Shown: one piece after another, positions 6,830-12,872 of the stretch
Position numbering within the stretch: position 1 is the first letter of the stretch
Layout: the number at the start of each line of letters is the position of its first letter
Position numbers and translations under genes: made by a program
Notes under the pieces: model-generated
Seen by the model: only the letters and a program-made list of their open reading frames with translations
Databases searched by the model: none
Told to the model about the DNA's origin: nothing
NCBI GenBank assembly: GCA_002454335.1
Contig: DKIP01000009.1
Span: forward strand, 8,689 to 21,560
Length of the DNA stretch: 12,872 nucleotides
From: Cytophagaceae bacterium UBA6715
GTDB taxonomy: Bacteria > Bacteroidota > Bacteroidia > Cytophagales > Spirosomataceae
Direction of reading: 5' to 3'

Positions 6830-8202
6830 AACGGAGAAATTTCATTAACAACCTAGCGATAGGTGCCGTGGGGACATTGGGTTTCCCTACAATTGTTCCA
6901 GCCCATGTGTTGGGCGGCAAAGATGCACCGAGTAATAAGATAAATATTGGTCAAATTGGTTGTGGGCGGATTGCCCGGACGCATGATTTGCCAGGAACTT
7001 GGAAGTATGAAAAGGCGCGCATTATGGCTGTCTGTGATTTGGATCGCCATCGGACGGAGGAGACAAAACAATTAGTCGAAGAGTACTACACGAAGAAGAC
7101 AGGTCAATCGAATTACATCGATGTGAAGATGTACGATGATTACCGGGAGATGTTGTTGAACAAGGATATCGATGCCGTGATGATTAGTACGCCCGACTTT
7201 TGGCATGCGCAACCAGCGATGGAAGCGGCATTGGCGGGGAAGGATATTTATTTACAAAAACCTACATCGTTGACGATTCATGAAGGGCGTCAATTGGCTG
7301 AGGTAATTAAAAAAACAGGTCGAATCTTGCAGGTAGGAACGCAGCAGCGCTCTACATCACAATTTCGCATCGCAGCGGAATTAGTTCGCAACGGTCGGAT
7401 AGGGAAATTGCATACCGTGAAAGTAGGTTTACCCGGAGATCCTTCAGGACCAACTGCTCCTGCGATGCCTATACCAAAAGGTTTTAATTATGATATGTGG
7501 CTGGGTTCTACGCCTAATATGCCTTATACGGAGATCGCGGTGCACCCGCAAAAAGGCTATGACCGACCGGGTTGGTTGCGCATGGAGCAATTCGGTGCGG
7601 GTATGATCACCGGTTGGGGACAGCACCATTACGATTCTGCGGCATGGGGAATGGATACGGAGTATACGGGGCCTATTTCCGTGGAGGCAGTGGCGGAGTT
7701 TCCTAAATCAGGTTTATGGAACGTGCATGGAGATTTTATGGCCAAAGCAGAGTATGCGAATGGTATAACGATGTACACTTCAGGTGGCTATCCAAATGGA
7801 ATTCGTTTCGAAGGTTCTGAAGGATGGATTTTTGTTTCGAGGGGCGAATATACGGCGACGGCGAGTGACCCTACGGCAAAGGTGAAAGCCAAAGCTTTAG
7901 ATGCATCGGATCCAAAGATTTTGGAATCGGTGATAGGTCCAAACGAATTGCATTTGTATCATTCCGATGACCAACATGGCAACTGGTTGGATTGTATTGA
8001 ATCTCGCAAGGAGCCTATTTCGCCGATTGAGATGGGACATCGGGCATGTACGGTTTGCTTGATTACGCATATTGCGATGAAGGTGCCTGGGAAATTACAT
8101 TGGGATCCTTCGAAAGAGCATTTCGTGAATAATTCCGAGGCAAATAGCTGGTTGCGTCGTTCGCAGCGTGCACCTTATGGAACAGACCGGGTAAAGGTTT
8201 AG
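6826..8202 (+). CDS. Second Tat-type Gfo/Idh/MocA family oxidoreductase
   Basis: I place the start at the ATG at 6826, giving 458 residues beginning MKRRNFINNLAIGAVG, because this yields a clean twin-arginine signal (R3-R4) and a 4-nt overlap with the preceding gene; the longer reading frame from 6760 would put 22 unrelated residues ahead of it. NIGQIGCGRIARTHD (40-54) is the Rossmann glycine loop. AVCDLDRHR marks the end of strand 2, with an acidic residue favouring NAD(H). VMISTPDFWHAQ and LQKPTS (143-148) follow; the usual EKP has Gln for Glu, while the Lys is kept. GWGQHHYDSAAWGMD (263-277) is the conserved His-containing active-site segment. Large secreted relatives of this type are common in Bacteroidota and Planctomycetes and often act on glycosides. 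The 3' end overlaps the convergent ABC ATPase gene by 4 bp. Confidence 0.85.
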   Translation: MKRRNFINNLAIGAVGTLGFPTIVPAHVLGGKDAPSNKINIGQIGCGRIARTHDLPGTWKYEKARIMAVCDLDRHRTEETKQLVEEYYTKKTGQSNYIDVKMYDDYREMLLNKDIDAVMISTPDFWHAQPAMEAALAGKDIYLQKPTSLTIHEGRQLAEVIKKTGRILQVGTQQRSTSQFRIAAELVRNGRIGKLHTVKVGLPGDPSGPTAPAMPIPKGFNYDMWLGSTPNMPYTEIAVHPQKGYDRPGWLRMEQFGAGMITGWGQHHYDSAAWGMDTEYTGPISVEAVAEFPKSGLWNVHGDFMAKAEYANGITMYTSGGYPNGIRFEGSEGWIFVSRGEYTATASDPTAKVKAKALDASDPKILESVIGPNELHLYHSDDQHGNWLDCIESRKEPISPIEMGHRACTVCLITHIAMKVPGKLHWDPSKEHFVNNSEANSWLRRSQRAPYGTDRVKV

Positions 8203-8909
8203 ATTTTTTCGACCTTGCGTACGTTCTGATTGATGGTGTCAGATTCCACGACACCATCGCGTAAACGGATGATGCGGTGGGCATATTGGGCAATATCGTC
8301 TTCGTGGGTAACCATGACGATGGTATTGCCTTTTTTATGTAATTGATCGAAGAGATCCATGATTTCGTAGGACGTTTTGGTATCCAAGTTACCCGTAGGC
8401 TCATCGGCTAATAGGATTGATGGATCGTTCACCAAAGCGCGCGCAACAGCGACACGCTGTCTTTGGCCTCCTGAGAGCTCGTTGGGTTTATGAAGGGCAC
8501 GATTGTCCAGGCCAACACCTTTAAGCGCTTCCATGGCGATTCTCGTGCGTTCTGATTTGGAATAGCCCGCATAGATTAAAGGAAGTGCAACGTTTTCTAA
8601 GGCAGATTGTCTCGGAAGTAGGTTGAACGTTTGGAAAACGAAACCAATTTCTTTGTTTCGCACGGAGGCTAATTCATTTTCAGACATGGTCGAAACGTCT
8701 TGGCCGTTTAAGATATAGGTACCGGTGCTGGGTGTATCCAGGCAGCCGACGATGTTCATGAGGGTTGATTTTCCTGATCCGGAAGGGCCCATGAAAGCAA
8801 CATATTCCCCTTTATTTACCGAGATAGTGACGTCTTTGAGTGCATCAATAATCTCTTCTCCCATCACGTAGCGTTTGGAAATATGTTTGGTCTCGATAAT
8901 TTTTGTCAT
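8199..8909 (-). CDS. ABC transporter ATP-binding protein, LolD/MacB type
   Basis: A 236-residue cytoplasmic ATPase subunit that would power a membrane permease. All nucleotide-binding motifs are intact: Walker A GPSGSGKST (41-49), Q-loop Gln93 in VFQTFNLLPR, signature LSGGQRQR (145-152), Walker B ILLADEP (165-171) with Glu170, D-loop and switch His202 in VTHED. The A-loop region KRYVMGEEIIDALKDV and the segment GCLDTPSTGTYILNG are typical of the LolD/MacB/FtsE-like group that handles lipoproteins, macrolides or peptides through FtsX/MacB-type permeases. No permease gene is adjacent: the neighbours are a convergent Gfo gene and a divergent acyltransferase, so its partner must be elsewhere and the substrate is unknown. 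The 3' end shares TTAG with the opposing gene's stop codon. Confidence 0.9.
   Translation of the reverse strand: MTKIIETKHISKRYVMGEEIIDALKDVTISVNKGEYVAFMGPSGSGKSTLMNIVGCLDTPSTGTYILNGQDVSTMSENELASVRNKEIGFVFQTFNLLPRQSALENVALPLIYAGYSKSERTRIAMEALKGVGLDNRALHKPNELSGGQRQRVAVARALVNDPSILLADEPTGNLDTKTSYEIMDLFDQLHKKGNTIVMVTHEDDIAQYAHRIIRLRDGVVESDTINQNVRKVEKI
8232..8258. repeat. 9-bp perfect inverted repeat near the convergent gene ends
   Basis: GATGGTGTC (8232-8240) is inverted exactly as GACACCATC (8250-8258) with a 9-nt loop. It lies inside the 3' coding part of the ABC ATPase gene and 29 nt beyond the stop of the opposing Gfo gene. It has no downstream T-run on either strand, so it is not a standard terminator. 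It might still stabilise or end the Gfo transcript, or be chance within coding sequence. Confidence 0.3.
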
Positions 8910-8929
8910 GGTATCAGAAAAATTCGAAT

Positions 8930-8937
8930 CAAAAATA
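8930..8937 (-). promoter_or_regulatory. Possible -7 box for the ABC ATPase gene
   Basis: On the minus strand this reads TATTTTTG, matching TAnnTTTG, 20 nt upstream of the ABC ATPase start codon (8909). No convincing TTG lies at the expected -33 distance. The rest of the 128-bp divergent gap (8910-9037) shows nothing else I can name apart from the box at 9025-9032. Confidence 0.3.
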
Positions 8938-9024
8938 CATGCTTCTGTTGATAATCTGGGAACTTTTCGACGAAAGATATTTTGTGGGGATGAAGCGGTT
9001 ATAGGAAGGATAAGAGGTTTTACT

Positions 9025-9032
9025 TAGTTTTG
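9025..9032 (+). promoter_or_regulatory. Possible -7 box for the acyltransferase gene
   Basis: TAGTTTTG matches TAnnTTTG and ends only 5 nt before the ATG at 9038. If used, transcription would begin at or next to the start codon and the mRNA would be almost leaderless. There is no TTG at about -33, so the call is weak. The alternative is a promoter further upstream. Confidence 0.3.
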
Positions 9033-9037
9033 TCGCT

Positions 9038-10072
9038 ATGAAATACATCCCTGCGCTGGACGGAGTTCGTGCACTAGCGATTTTATTGGTATTGGTTTAT
9101 CATTGGTTTCCGGAAGGTCAGGGGATTAATGTGATGCCAAATGGTCCGATTGGGGTGACGCTGTTTTTTGTGTTAAGTGGCTTTTTGATTTCCAATATCT
9201 TGATGAAGCTGCAGAGTTTAGGCACGTTTGCTCGGTCGTTTAAGAATTTTGTGGTTCGTCGGGCACTCCGGATTTTCCCTATTTATTTTCTGCTTTTAGG
9301 TTTGCTGTATGTGTTGAAGCATTTTTCAATTGTGTTACATACGGATTTTTATGAGCACCCTGGGTATTATTGGGCGTATTTAGTGAATTATTGGATTGAG
9401 TTGCATGGCAATTGGTCGGATGCCTTATCGCCTTATTGGTCTTTGGCAGTAGAGGAGCAGTTTTATTTGCTCTGGCCGCTTTTTATGCTGTTGTTCGCGA
9501 CGCGTTTTCGTGCCTATTTCTTGTGGTTTACGGTTGGTTTTGGGATCGTATTTCGCTATTTCGCTGTGCATGTGGATGGAGGACAGGGGGTGAGTATGTT
9601 ATCCTGTGTAGATACCTTTGCCTGGGGAGCTTTGTTGGCCCATTACCTGCGCGCTGGCCATTCAGCAGTTATGGGTTTATGGATTAAGCGTTTGATTATC
9701 CCGGTGGTATTTTGTTTTTTAATGTTGTGTTTAAAACATACGGATGCGGATTTAATTCGCCAATTGTTGTTTAGGACATTTACTTCGATGGTTTCGTTAG
9801 CGATATTGTTTTACGCGATGCAGCCAGGATTGTGGGCGCGCGTTTTATCCATTCAACCGTTGCGTGTGATCGGCCAAATGTCTTATGGACTCTATTTGTA
9901 TCACATGGTGGTGCCGGATTTGTTTTTCCAGCTTGTTGGCCGAATAGGGATTTCAATTCCTGAATTGCCGTATAATATCGTACCTATGGGTGTGCTCAGT
10001 ATATCAGCTTATTTATCGTATCGGTTGATTGAATTGCCGATACAGTCATTGAAGCGCTATTTTGTAGCCTAA
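9038..10072 (+). CDS. Acyltransferase 3 family membrane protein (OafA/YrhL-like)
   Basis: A 344-residue, strongly hydrophobic protein of the acyltransferase-3 family, whose members transfer acetyl or other acyl groups to sugars of O-antigen, exopolysaccharide, peptidoglycan or lipids at the cytoplasmic membrane. The N-terminus IPALDGVRALAILLVLVYHW carries the conserved catalytic-site His22. LFFVLSGFLIS (42-52), the RRALRIFPIYF motif with the conserved Arg pair (74-75), and YWSLAVEEQFYLLWP (133-147) are family hallmarks. QMSYGLYLYH precedes the last membrane segments. About 8-10 hydrophobic segments are visible. There is no C-terminal SGNH domain, so this is the short form of the family. The target cannot be told from the context: no glycosyltransferase cluster is in view. 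It is divergent from the ABC ATPase gene and convergent with pgeF. Confidence 0.88.
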   Translation: MKYIPALDGVRALAILLVLVYHWFPEGQGINVMPNGPIGVTLFFVLSGFLISNILMKLQSLGTFARSFKNFVVRRALRIFPIYFLLLGLLYVLKHFSIVLHTDFYEHPGYYWAYLVNYWIELHGNWSDALSPYWSLAVEEQFYLLWPLFMLLFATRFRAYFLWFTVGFGIVFRYFAVHVDGGQGVSMLSCVDTFAWGALLAHYLRAGHSAVMGLWIKRLIIPVVFCFLMLCLKHTDADLIRQLLFRTFTSMVSLAILFYAMQPGLWARVLSIQPLRVIGQMSYGLYLYHMVVPDLFFQLVGRIGISIPELPYNIVPMGVLSISAYLSYRLIELPIQSLKRYFVA

Positions 10073-10123
10073 AATTATCAGTTTTCTGGGACGAATTGCA
10101 ACTGGCTTTATGTAGCTTTGAGC

Positions 10124-10163
10124 GGTAACGCTGCCGGGGTCGCAGACCCCGGCAGCGTTTACC
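10124..10163. repeat. GC-rich long hairpin in the convergent intergenic gap
   Basis: GGTAACGCTGCCGGGGTC (10124-10141) pairs with the inverse arm at 10145-10163 around a 3-nt GCA loop. The inner 15 bp (10127-10141 with 10145-10159) are perfect, and three more outer pairs follow after a one-base bulge. The element is strikingly GC-rich in an AT-leaning region and lies 51 nt after the acyltransferase stop and 4 nt after the pgeF stop. Neither side has a T-run, so a classical intrinsic terminator is not supported. It could be a REP-like dispersed repeat, a transcript-end stabiliser or a factor-dependent bidirectional terminator. The rest of the 95-bp gap shows nothing further. Confidence 0.7.
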
Positions 10164-10167
10164 CCCT

Positions 10168-10896
10168 TCACTGAAATCCAATCACTGCCAGCATCCTTCC
10201 CGTAATCCCATTCTCTTTCCGATGTGAAAAGAATAGGTCATTATTTGCCACCGTGCAATAATCCGAAATATCTATCTGTGATATTCCTAAAGCTTGTAAT
10301 TGTGCTGCATTGGTGGCTTTCAAGTCCACATGCCAACGAGCACCCCGCCTCTCCTTGAATTCAAATTGCTCCGCCACCTCATCGCCTACCTCGAAATGCT
10401 CGAGGCTAATGCATGGACCTATGTAGGCGAGAATATCTTCAGGATTTGATCCGCCGGCAATCAGGGCAGATGCTGTTTTATGAACGATTTGAGCGACAGT
10501 TCCTTTCCAACCAGCATGAATCGCAGCAGCGACTTCCTGCTTAGGATCAGCAAGGAGAATAGGGCAACAATCCGCGATGCCCACGCCCGCAAAAATACCT
10601 GGTTCTTGGGTCATAATTGCATCATATCCACTTTCATAACCCGGCGAAACCGAAGTCCAGATTTCAGAACCATGCACCTGATACGAACGCGCTAAGGCGT
10701 CTGGAGAAATACCTAAATCCGCGCAAAAAAGGTCTAGATTGGACGAAATCGCTACAGGATCATCGTCCGTATGTACCCCTAAATTTAAACTTTGATAGAC
10801 TTGTGAACTCACTCCGCCATGGCGAGTAGAAATACCCGCCACAAGCTGAGGAATATGAGAAAATATGTCGGGTCGAATGACTCGATTATGCGTCAT
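10168..10896 (-). CDS. pgeF: PgeF/YfiH-family protein (multicopper polyphenol oxidase fold)
   Basis: A 242-residue protein of the DUF152/YfiH family. Described members are a peptidoglycan editing factor that removes misincorporated L-serine from UDP-MurNAc precursors (E. coli) and purine nucleoside phosphorylase/adenosine deaminase-like enzymes (human FAMIN relatives); older annotation calls them laccases. The zinc/copper-binding triad is recognisable: His75 in YQVHGS, Cys110 in GIADCCPILLADP and His127 in AAIHAGWKGT. An extra Cys111 follows where many relatives have Leu. STRHGGVS near the N-terminus and AYIGPCIS (157-164) are further hallmarks. The length is typical. Its start lies 11 nt inside the end of the upstream subunit-3 gene, so it is probably co-transcribed with that oxidoreductase unit. 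Confidence 0.9.
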   Translation of the reverse strand: MTHNRVIRPDIFSHIPQLVAGISTRHGGVSSQVYQSLNLGVHTDDDPVAISSNLDLFCADLGISPDALARSYQVHGSEIWTSVSPGYESGYDAIMTQEPGIFAGVGIADCCPILLADPKQEVAAAIHAGWKGTVAQIVHKTASALIAGGSNPEDILAYIGPCISLEHFEVGDEVAEQFEFKERRGARWHVDLKATNAAQLQALGISQIDISDYCTVANNDLFFSHRKENGITGRMLAVIGFQ

Positions 10897-11509
10897 AACT
10901 TAAACCGTACTTTTTCAAGACATCATCTGGAACACCATTCCATTGATTCGGGGTATTCCCTTTGTATTCTAAATCTGCAATACCCATTTTCGACGTATAA
11001 AATCCTGTTGCCGTCAAATTGCGCATTAGCGTAAAGAAGTTAACTCCTTGTGATAAATGCTTCGGTGCCGTTTCTGGATAGGCAATATCATCGACGATAT
11101 TAATCCGTTGGGTAGCTGTGATTTCAATGAATTTCTTACCAAAACGTTTGTTCGATTCAGAATCCAACCAGCGTAATCCTCCGCGCATCGGCGTCTTGAA
11201 CTCAGGTTTGTCTTTCACAATGAATTCGATGAAAGCCGTTACACCAGATTGTGATGCACTGCCTGATTTTCCATCGGCTGGAATGATGATGTCCGACAAG
11301 ATTGTAATCGTATCTAATTCATGTTTGTTTAAGTAAACTTCCGCCTGCAATTTGGCCTCTAATTCGGCTTCTTCTTGGGTCCGACCGTTGGGTCTTTTCA
11401 CCGGAACTTTAGCTAATTCTAAATTCTCAATCGCCTTTTCATCGGGATTGAATACGGCTAAGCCCAACGAACTCAAGCCCATATTTTTTAAATAGTCTCT
11501 TCTTTTCAT
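10886..11509 (-). CDS. Gluconate 2-dehydrogenase subunit 3 family protein, Tat-type
   Basis: A 207-residue small subunit resembling the gluconate 2-dehydrogenase subunit 3 family (PF13618 type), partners of periplasmic GMC flavoprotein dehydrogenases. The N-terminus MKRRDYLKNMGLSSLG has a twin-arginine motif (R3-R4) followed by only a short hydrophobic stretch. LSDIIIPAD (71-79) is the typical conserved helix start of the family. MRNLTATGFYTSKMGIADL and YKGNTPNQWNGVP in the last third also match Bacteroidota relatives. In known complexes this subunit carries the Tat signal and allows export of the catalytic subunit. Its ATG overlaps the upstream GMC stop codon in a TAATG arrangement, strong support for a two-subunit enzyme. 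Confidence 0.85.
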   Translation of the reverse strand: MKRRDYLKNMGLSSLGLAVFNPDEKAIENLELAKVPVKRPNGRTQEEAELEAKLQAEVYLNKHELDTITILSDIIIPADGKSGSASQSGVTAFIEFIVKDKPEFKTPMRGGLRWLDSESNKRFGKKFIEITATQRINIVDDIAYPETAPKHLSQGVNFFTLMRNLTATGFYTSKMGIADLEYKGNTPNQWNGVPDDVLKKYGLSYDA

Positions 11510-12872
11510 TATAGGTTGCCTTTTTTACGTTGATCAATGATATACTCCGAAGTACGTAATGACAATGCCAAAATTGTCCATGTCGCATTCTTATCCCCTT
11601 GCGAAACAAATGGCGCCGCATCCGCTACGAATAAATTCTTCACATCGTGTGCCTGGCAATTAGAATTTAATACCGACGTATTTTTATTGTCTCCCATACG
11701 TGCCGTTCCTACTTCGTGAATGATTCTTCCCGGATCTGCCAAACCGTAATTATTCGACGCATCGGGTTTTTTGCCCAAAGCCTCTCCACCCATGGCATGA
11801 ATAATTTCCTCAAAGGTATCTTGCATGTGTTTCGCTTGCTTCACCTCGTAATCACTCCACTTGTAATGGAATCTTAGTACCGGAATTCCGTACTTATCAA
11901 CGACATTCGGATCAATTTCACAATAATTGTCTTCGCGAACGACGGGTTCCCCACGACCCGCAAAACCAACATAGGCTCCGTAGAATCGACGATAATCTTC
12001 CTTCAAGGTTGCCCCATATCCACCTGCTGCTTTTTTCAAGCCGTCACGCGTAAAATTTTCCTTGCCATTTAGGCCTTCAATTCCCCATCCAAAACCGTAG
12101 TTTGGCATGCCCATACCTCCACCATATTCGATGTGGTAGCCGCGAGGGAAATCTAATTTTGCGTTATCTAACCACCAAGGCGTATAAATGTGCATACCAC
12201 CCACACCATCTTCATTGTAACGTTTTCTGTCAAACAAAGAAGGGATAATCGCGGAACGTGAAGCTCCCGTGGAGTCATTTAAGTATTTTCCTACCACACC
12301 ACTCGAATTGGCCAAGCCATTCGGGAAGCGGGAACTTTTAGAATTCAATAACAAACGCGCTGTTTCTCCTGCACTGGCCGCCAAGACAACAATCTTTCCT
12401 TTAACGGTATATTCCTGCATGGTTCCTGTATGAACATATGACACGCCCGTTGCTAAACCAGTTGCAGGATCTGTCAATACCTCACGCGCCATGGCAAAAG
12501 GTAACATGGTCATATTCCCTGTAGCAGCAGCTGGTTTGATTAAGACTGATGATGATGAGAAATCAGCATAAGCAGAACATCCCCGATTACACTGTCCGCA
12601 ATAAAAACATTGTCCACGTTCGTTGTTGATTGGTTTTGTCAACATCGACATCCGTGAAGGATAGGTAGGTATTCCCAATGCTTTATTCGCCTTTTTGATC
12701 ATCAACTCATGCAGACGTGGTTTGGGAGCTGGTAAAAAATAACCATCAGGGTCATTTCGTAATCCTTCATTGGTGCCAAACACACCAATCATTTTATCTA
12801 CTTTGTCATAATAAGGTTTGATATCATCATAGCCAATCGGCCAGTCATCCCCTAATCCGTCAATACTTTTTC
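11509..12872 (-). CDS. GMC-family FAD-dependent oxidoreductase (5' end missing)
   Basis: The frame is open from the right edge of the window; 453 residues are visible and the N-terminal FAD-binding Rossmann motif lies outside. The ATG at 12792 is internal: the frame continues upstream with DDWPIGYDDIKPYYDKVDK, a normal GMC segment. CFYCGQCNRGCS (codons at about 12574-12609) has a C-x2-C-x2-C-x3-C pattern suggesting an iron-sulfur centre. VVLAASAGETARLLLNS and VVGKYLND are typical middle segments. Near the C-terminus IIHEVGTARMGDN and QGDKNATWTILALSLR carry the His and Asn of the GMC active site. FVADAAPFVSQ is the FAD-contacting stretch. The family oxidises sugars, glycosides, alcohols or choline; with a subunit-3 partner, a periplasmic sugar or glycoside dehydrogenase is most likely. 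The exact substrate is unknown. Confidence 0.88.
   Translation of the reverse strand, partial: KSIDGLGDDWPIGYDDIKPYYDKVDKMIGVFGTNEGLRNDPDGYFLPAPKPRLHELMIKKANKALGIPTYPSRMSMLTKPINNERGQCFYCGQCNRGCSAYADFSSSSVLIKPAAATGNMTMLPFAMAREVLTDPATGLATGVSYVHTGTMQEYTVKGKIVVLAASAGETARLLLNSKSSRFPNGLANSSGVVGKYLNDSTGASRSAIIPSLFDRKRYNEDGVGGMHIYTPWWLDNAKLDFPRGYHIEYGGGMGMPNYGFGWGIEGLNGKENFTRDGLKKAAGGYGATLKEDYRRFYGAYVGFAGRGEPVVREDNYCEIDPNVVDKYGIPVLRFHYKWSDYEVKQAKHMQDTFEEIIHAMGGEALGKKPDASNNYGLADPGRIIHEVGTARMGDNKNTSVLNSNCQAHDVKNLFVADAAPFVSQGDKNATWTILALSLRTSEYIIDQRKKGNL

Noticed and set aside
8063..8404. 113-residue minus-strand open frame over the ends of the Gfo and ABC genes
   Set aside because: It is an out-of-frame shadow of the ABC ATPase coding sequence; the intact Walker and signature motifs are in the other frame.
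9412..9687. 91-residue hydrophobic frame inside the acyltransferase gene
   Set aside because: Its hydrophobic character comes from T-rich membrane-protein codons read out of frame.
12790..12792. ATG at 12792 as the true start of the GMC gene
   Set aside because: The frame stays open to the window edge and reads typical GMC sequence upstream, and a GMC protein needs an N-terminal FAD motif, so the gene is cut by the window.
1..12872. Defence system, CRISPR array, prophage, integron or toxin-antitoxin module
   Set aside because: No repeat-spacer pattern, nuclease, transposase, integrase or small paired genes were found on either strand; the genes are metabolic, ribosomal and envelope functions.

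Overview
The window looks like ordinary chromosome from a member of the Bacteroidota, probably a Cytophagales-type freshwater or soil bacterium; the genus is a guess I cannot support. The evidence is a set of promoter-like boxes of the form TAnnTTTG, start codons with A-rich leaders and little or no Shine-Dalgarno sequence, moderate G+C, Bacteroidota-like Trp proteins, and the pairing of Tat-type Gfo/Idh/MocA proteins with a GMC/'gluconate dehydrogenase subunit 3' pair. The window is gene-dense: no gap between genes exceeds 130 bp, and I see no tRNA, rRNA, IS element, CRISPR array or prophage.

Positions 1-5101 (+ strand) hold a compact tryptophan operon in the order trpE(3' end)-trpG-trpD-trpC-trpF-trpB-trpA. 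It covers every step from chorismate to tryptophan, with gaps of 1-12 nt or short overlaps between genes. All key catalytic residues that can be checked are present. Any operon promoter or attenuator lies upstream of the window.

Positions 5102-5615 hold rplS (ribosomal protein L19) as its own unit. It has a near-consensus Bacteroidota promoter, a leader of about 65 nt with a 7-bp inverted repeat and a tiny ORF, and a clear intrinsic terminator. The leader is one of the more interesting non-coding signals here.

Positions 5681-8202 (+) hold two overlapping genes for exported-looking, twin-arginine Gfo/Idh/MocA oxidoreductases. They converge on, and overlap by 4 bp, an orphan LolD/MacB-type ABC ATPase gene (8199-8909, -). 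A divergent membrane acyltransferase-3 gene follows (9038-10072, +).

The acyltransferase converges on a minus-strand unit read from the right-hand edge: a GMC oxidoreductase (5' end outside the window), a Tat-type subunit-3 partner, and pgeF (multicopper oxidase-fold peptidoglycan/purine protein), all with overlapping ends. The convergent gap (10073-10167) holds a very GC-rich, nearly perfect 18-bp hairpin without a U-tract, which may be a dispersed repeat.

Taken together, the trp operon and rplS are housekeeping. The right half encodes at least three proteins with twin-arginine N-termini plus a GMC enzyme with a ferredoxin-like C-x2-C-x2-C-x3-C motif. A periplasmic sugar-oxidation route, such as 3-keto-glycoside chemistry, is a reasonable hypothesis. 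I found no convincing evidence of a wholly new system.
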